Below are positions 6,701-6,755 of a stretch of 6,755 nucleotides of DNA, in pieces. The translations under genes and the position numbers were made by a program. Positions within the stretch are counted from its first letter, which is position 1. The number at the start of each line of letters is the position of its first letter. The stretch comes from an uncultured Collinsella sp. (GTDB lineage: Bacteria; Actinomycetota; Coriobacteriia; Coriobacteriales; Coriobacteriaceae): assembly GCA_900550815.1 (NCBI GenBank), contig URTW01000110.1:1-6755 (forward strand), written 5' to 3'. Under the pieces are notes generated by a model. That model was not told where the DNA came from and did not search any database. It saw only the letters and a list, made by a program, of their open reading frames with translations.

Positions 6701-6755
6701 CTGCTGCTCGGTCTTTTCGACGGCGGCTTTGAGCTCGTCAATCTTCTCCTGGAGC
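3716..6755 (-). CDS. Wall-anchored coiled-coil surface protein with CAP domain (Sec10/PrgA-like), N-terminus outside
   Basis: The frame is open to the right edge: 1012 residues are visible and the signal peptide is not. Visible residues 1 to about 313 are an alanine-rich coiled coil (repeated AQAKLDDA-like heptads). Residues 314-371 are a mixed linker. About 372-520 form a CAP/SCP-like domain (LRKANGQSALSVS, GHSNCYF, NGENLAGG, CGHYLNIVD). About 540-935 are a second coiled coil. A Pro/Ala/Lys/Gln wall segment leads to the sorting signal from 976. The four CAP-site residues are present: His428, Glu437, Glu466 and His504. This order (stalk, CAP domain, stalk, anchor) resembles the Sec10/PrgA surface-exclusion proteins of enterococcal conjugative plasmids, which limit unwanted mating and may have protease activity. 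Here I infer only a surface role: adhesion, cell-cell contact control or exclusion. No conjugation gene is in view. The CAP region is tyrosine-rich and less G+C-rich than the stalks. The internal ATGs at 6554-6556 and 6560-6562 are not the start, because coiled coil continues upstream. Confidence 0.85.
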   Translation of the reverse strand, partial: LQEKIDELKAAVEKTEQQQKKLGDLNDQFDQANKSVEDKTQALKDAKAKQDEAKKALDDAQAKLEAMGMDEYEAAKKAVEDAQAKLDDANKAVATAQANLDQAKAAEASAQQEKQNTEAALTTAQAKKQETAAALAAATTARDNAQQKFNQAQAALGAAVSGTGVDLSALEAAEKAAAGELKTAQAELNAATDADATAQANLQAAQNTATAAQEKANAANAAVASAQSAYDAANKEYKDAASKRDTAKSAYEQAQQTEADKKAEYDRLVEVRQQKRAEYDAICAEVTSAKSAYDAASTEVDKLNQQIADLKSNMTVDQNVISQGMFGFMNYIIGGSQFTATQKKNAQEAVSMLTGAADKAEWYDQYVDQDMSRDTNPLSLEQMRNALTYLDTQNNLRKANGQSALSVSLRMTVAAALNTSYSSNIWGHSNCYFDNGENLAGGGGAYTGGETEDTLGWPYTGLYTQEKKIFDKYVEQYGDELGKYRYESYYIYQNYNSIYQECGHYLNIVDSATEAIGIATGSGKNTDSEVTIFDYSDDDTQADFTVSEFKKLVNDYIASAYNAGGTQEQKEQLKQLQNKLAEAQKNYGSTSNAYYAAVNKKDSARDAYTAADTNVNTAKGEYEKAKSGTAAAKTAYDAAEAKLKGIDVKTPKTKLDAAKSEAATAQAALDKANATLADGKTKAADAAAHKAKARSARDAAKVKSDQASEAYDNATASVKDLTAKRDAAKTDLANKQGTLNDAKKADDTAQAGVDKAQAADVHAATALSDAKQAVAAKTQAVSDAQAKAKAAEGELATANKAFERFAGAQKAVDDAKVAYDAAVAGVADAQKQLEAANEAVVDANFEIVKAKAELASDEALKADLEAVDHKASLAAGTTGNEKLVKLNAAYARYMAAVDAAAGLKAALSDADAKLSDANGAYAAALAELGDAKDALAAAQAEYDKYHPKAEPQAKPQVTQTAAKAPVAKKQAAPAALAQTGDDSALAGEVFVIGGITLVAAGVTLGDRRRKHM
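3719..3829 (-). other. C-terminal cell-wall sorting signal, LAQTG type
   Basis: The last 37 residues begin with LAQTG (3815-3829), continue through a short acidic patch to a hydrophobic stretch (VFVIGGITLVAAGVTLG) and end in the basic tail DRRRKHM. This is the classical sortase layout with Ala in place of the Pro of LPXTG. LAxTG signals are the known preference of class E sortases of high-G+C Gram-positives, so a class E-like enzyme elsewhere in the genome probably anchors this protein (inference). Confidence 0.85.
5195..5640 (-). other. CAP/SCP-like domain inside the surface protein
   Basis: The domain reads (minus strand) through LRKANGQSALSVS, GHSNCYF with His428 (5471-5473), GENLAGG with Glu437 (5444-5446), TQEKKIF with Glu466 (5357-5359) and GHYLNIVD with His504 (5243-5245). 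Two cysteines, 431 and 502, sit next to the two histidines. About 38 residues separate Glu466 and His504, and the segment just before GHY is strikingly tyrosine-rich (7 Tyr in 16 residues, about 485-500). CAP domains may bind lipids, sterols or ions, or act as proteases; the sequence does not say which applies. Confidence 0.75.

Overview
The window looks like chromosomal DNA of a high-G+C Gram-positive bacterium. The three main genes use G/C-ending codons throughout, and the long surface protein ends in an LPXTG-type cell-wall sorting signal of the LAxTG form. A gut actinobacterium of the Coriobacteriia (Collinsella or a relative) is my best guess. That placement is inference from gene style, not from a marker gene.

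Layout. Positions 1-600 are a disturbed junction. A possible G+C-rich reading-frame tail (2-43) is followed directly by an AT-rich ORF (53-460) that looks like the C-terminal half of a helical hypothetical protein with its front missing. A short AT-rich spacer with a hairpin comes next. Positions 600-752 (minus strand) hold a diverged second copy of the last ~50 codons of coaX. Intact coaX (767-1618, minus) follows immediately. The duplicated gene end beside foreign-looking DNA reads as the scar of an integration or recombination event at the 3' end of coaX.

A divergent promoter region (about 1619-1810) separates coaX (type III pantothenate kinase, first step of CoA synthesis) from a plus-strand OPT-family oligopeptide transporter gene (1811-3514). 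The transporter frame is intact to the normal C-terminus except for one in-frame TAG at 3239-3241, so I call it a pseudogene or a very recent nonsense allele. Two strong hairpin terminators sit back to back at 3556-3595 and 3602-3648 and serve the convergent genes.

From 3716 to the right edge (minus strand, N-terminus outside the window) lies a very large alanine-rich coiled-coil surface protein. It has a CAP/SCP-like domain in the middle and an LAQTG sorting signal at the C-terminus. The layout resembles the Sec10/PrgA surface-exclusion proteins of enterococci: a wall-anchored stalk presenting a CAP domain.

The genes do not form one pathway. The window joins a housekeeping gene, a damaged peptide transporter and a cell-surface adhesin/exclusion-type protein. 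No tRNA, rRNA, CRISPR array or recognisable transposase is visible.
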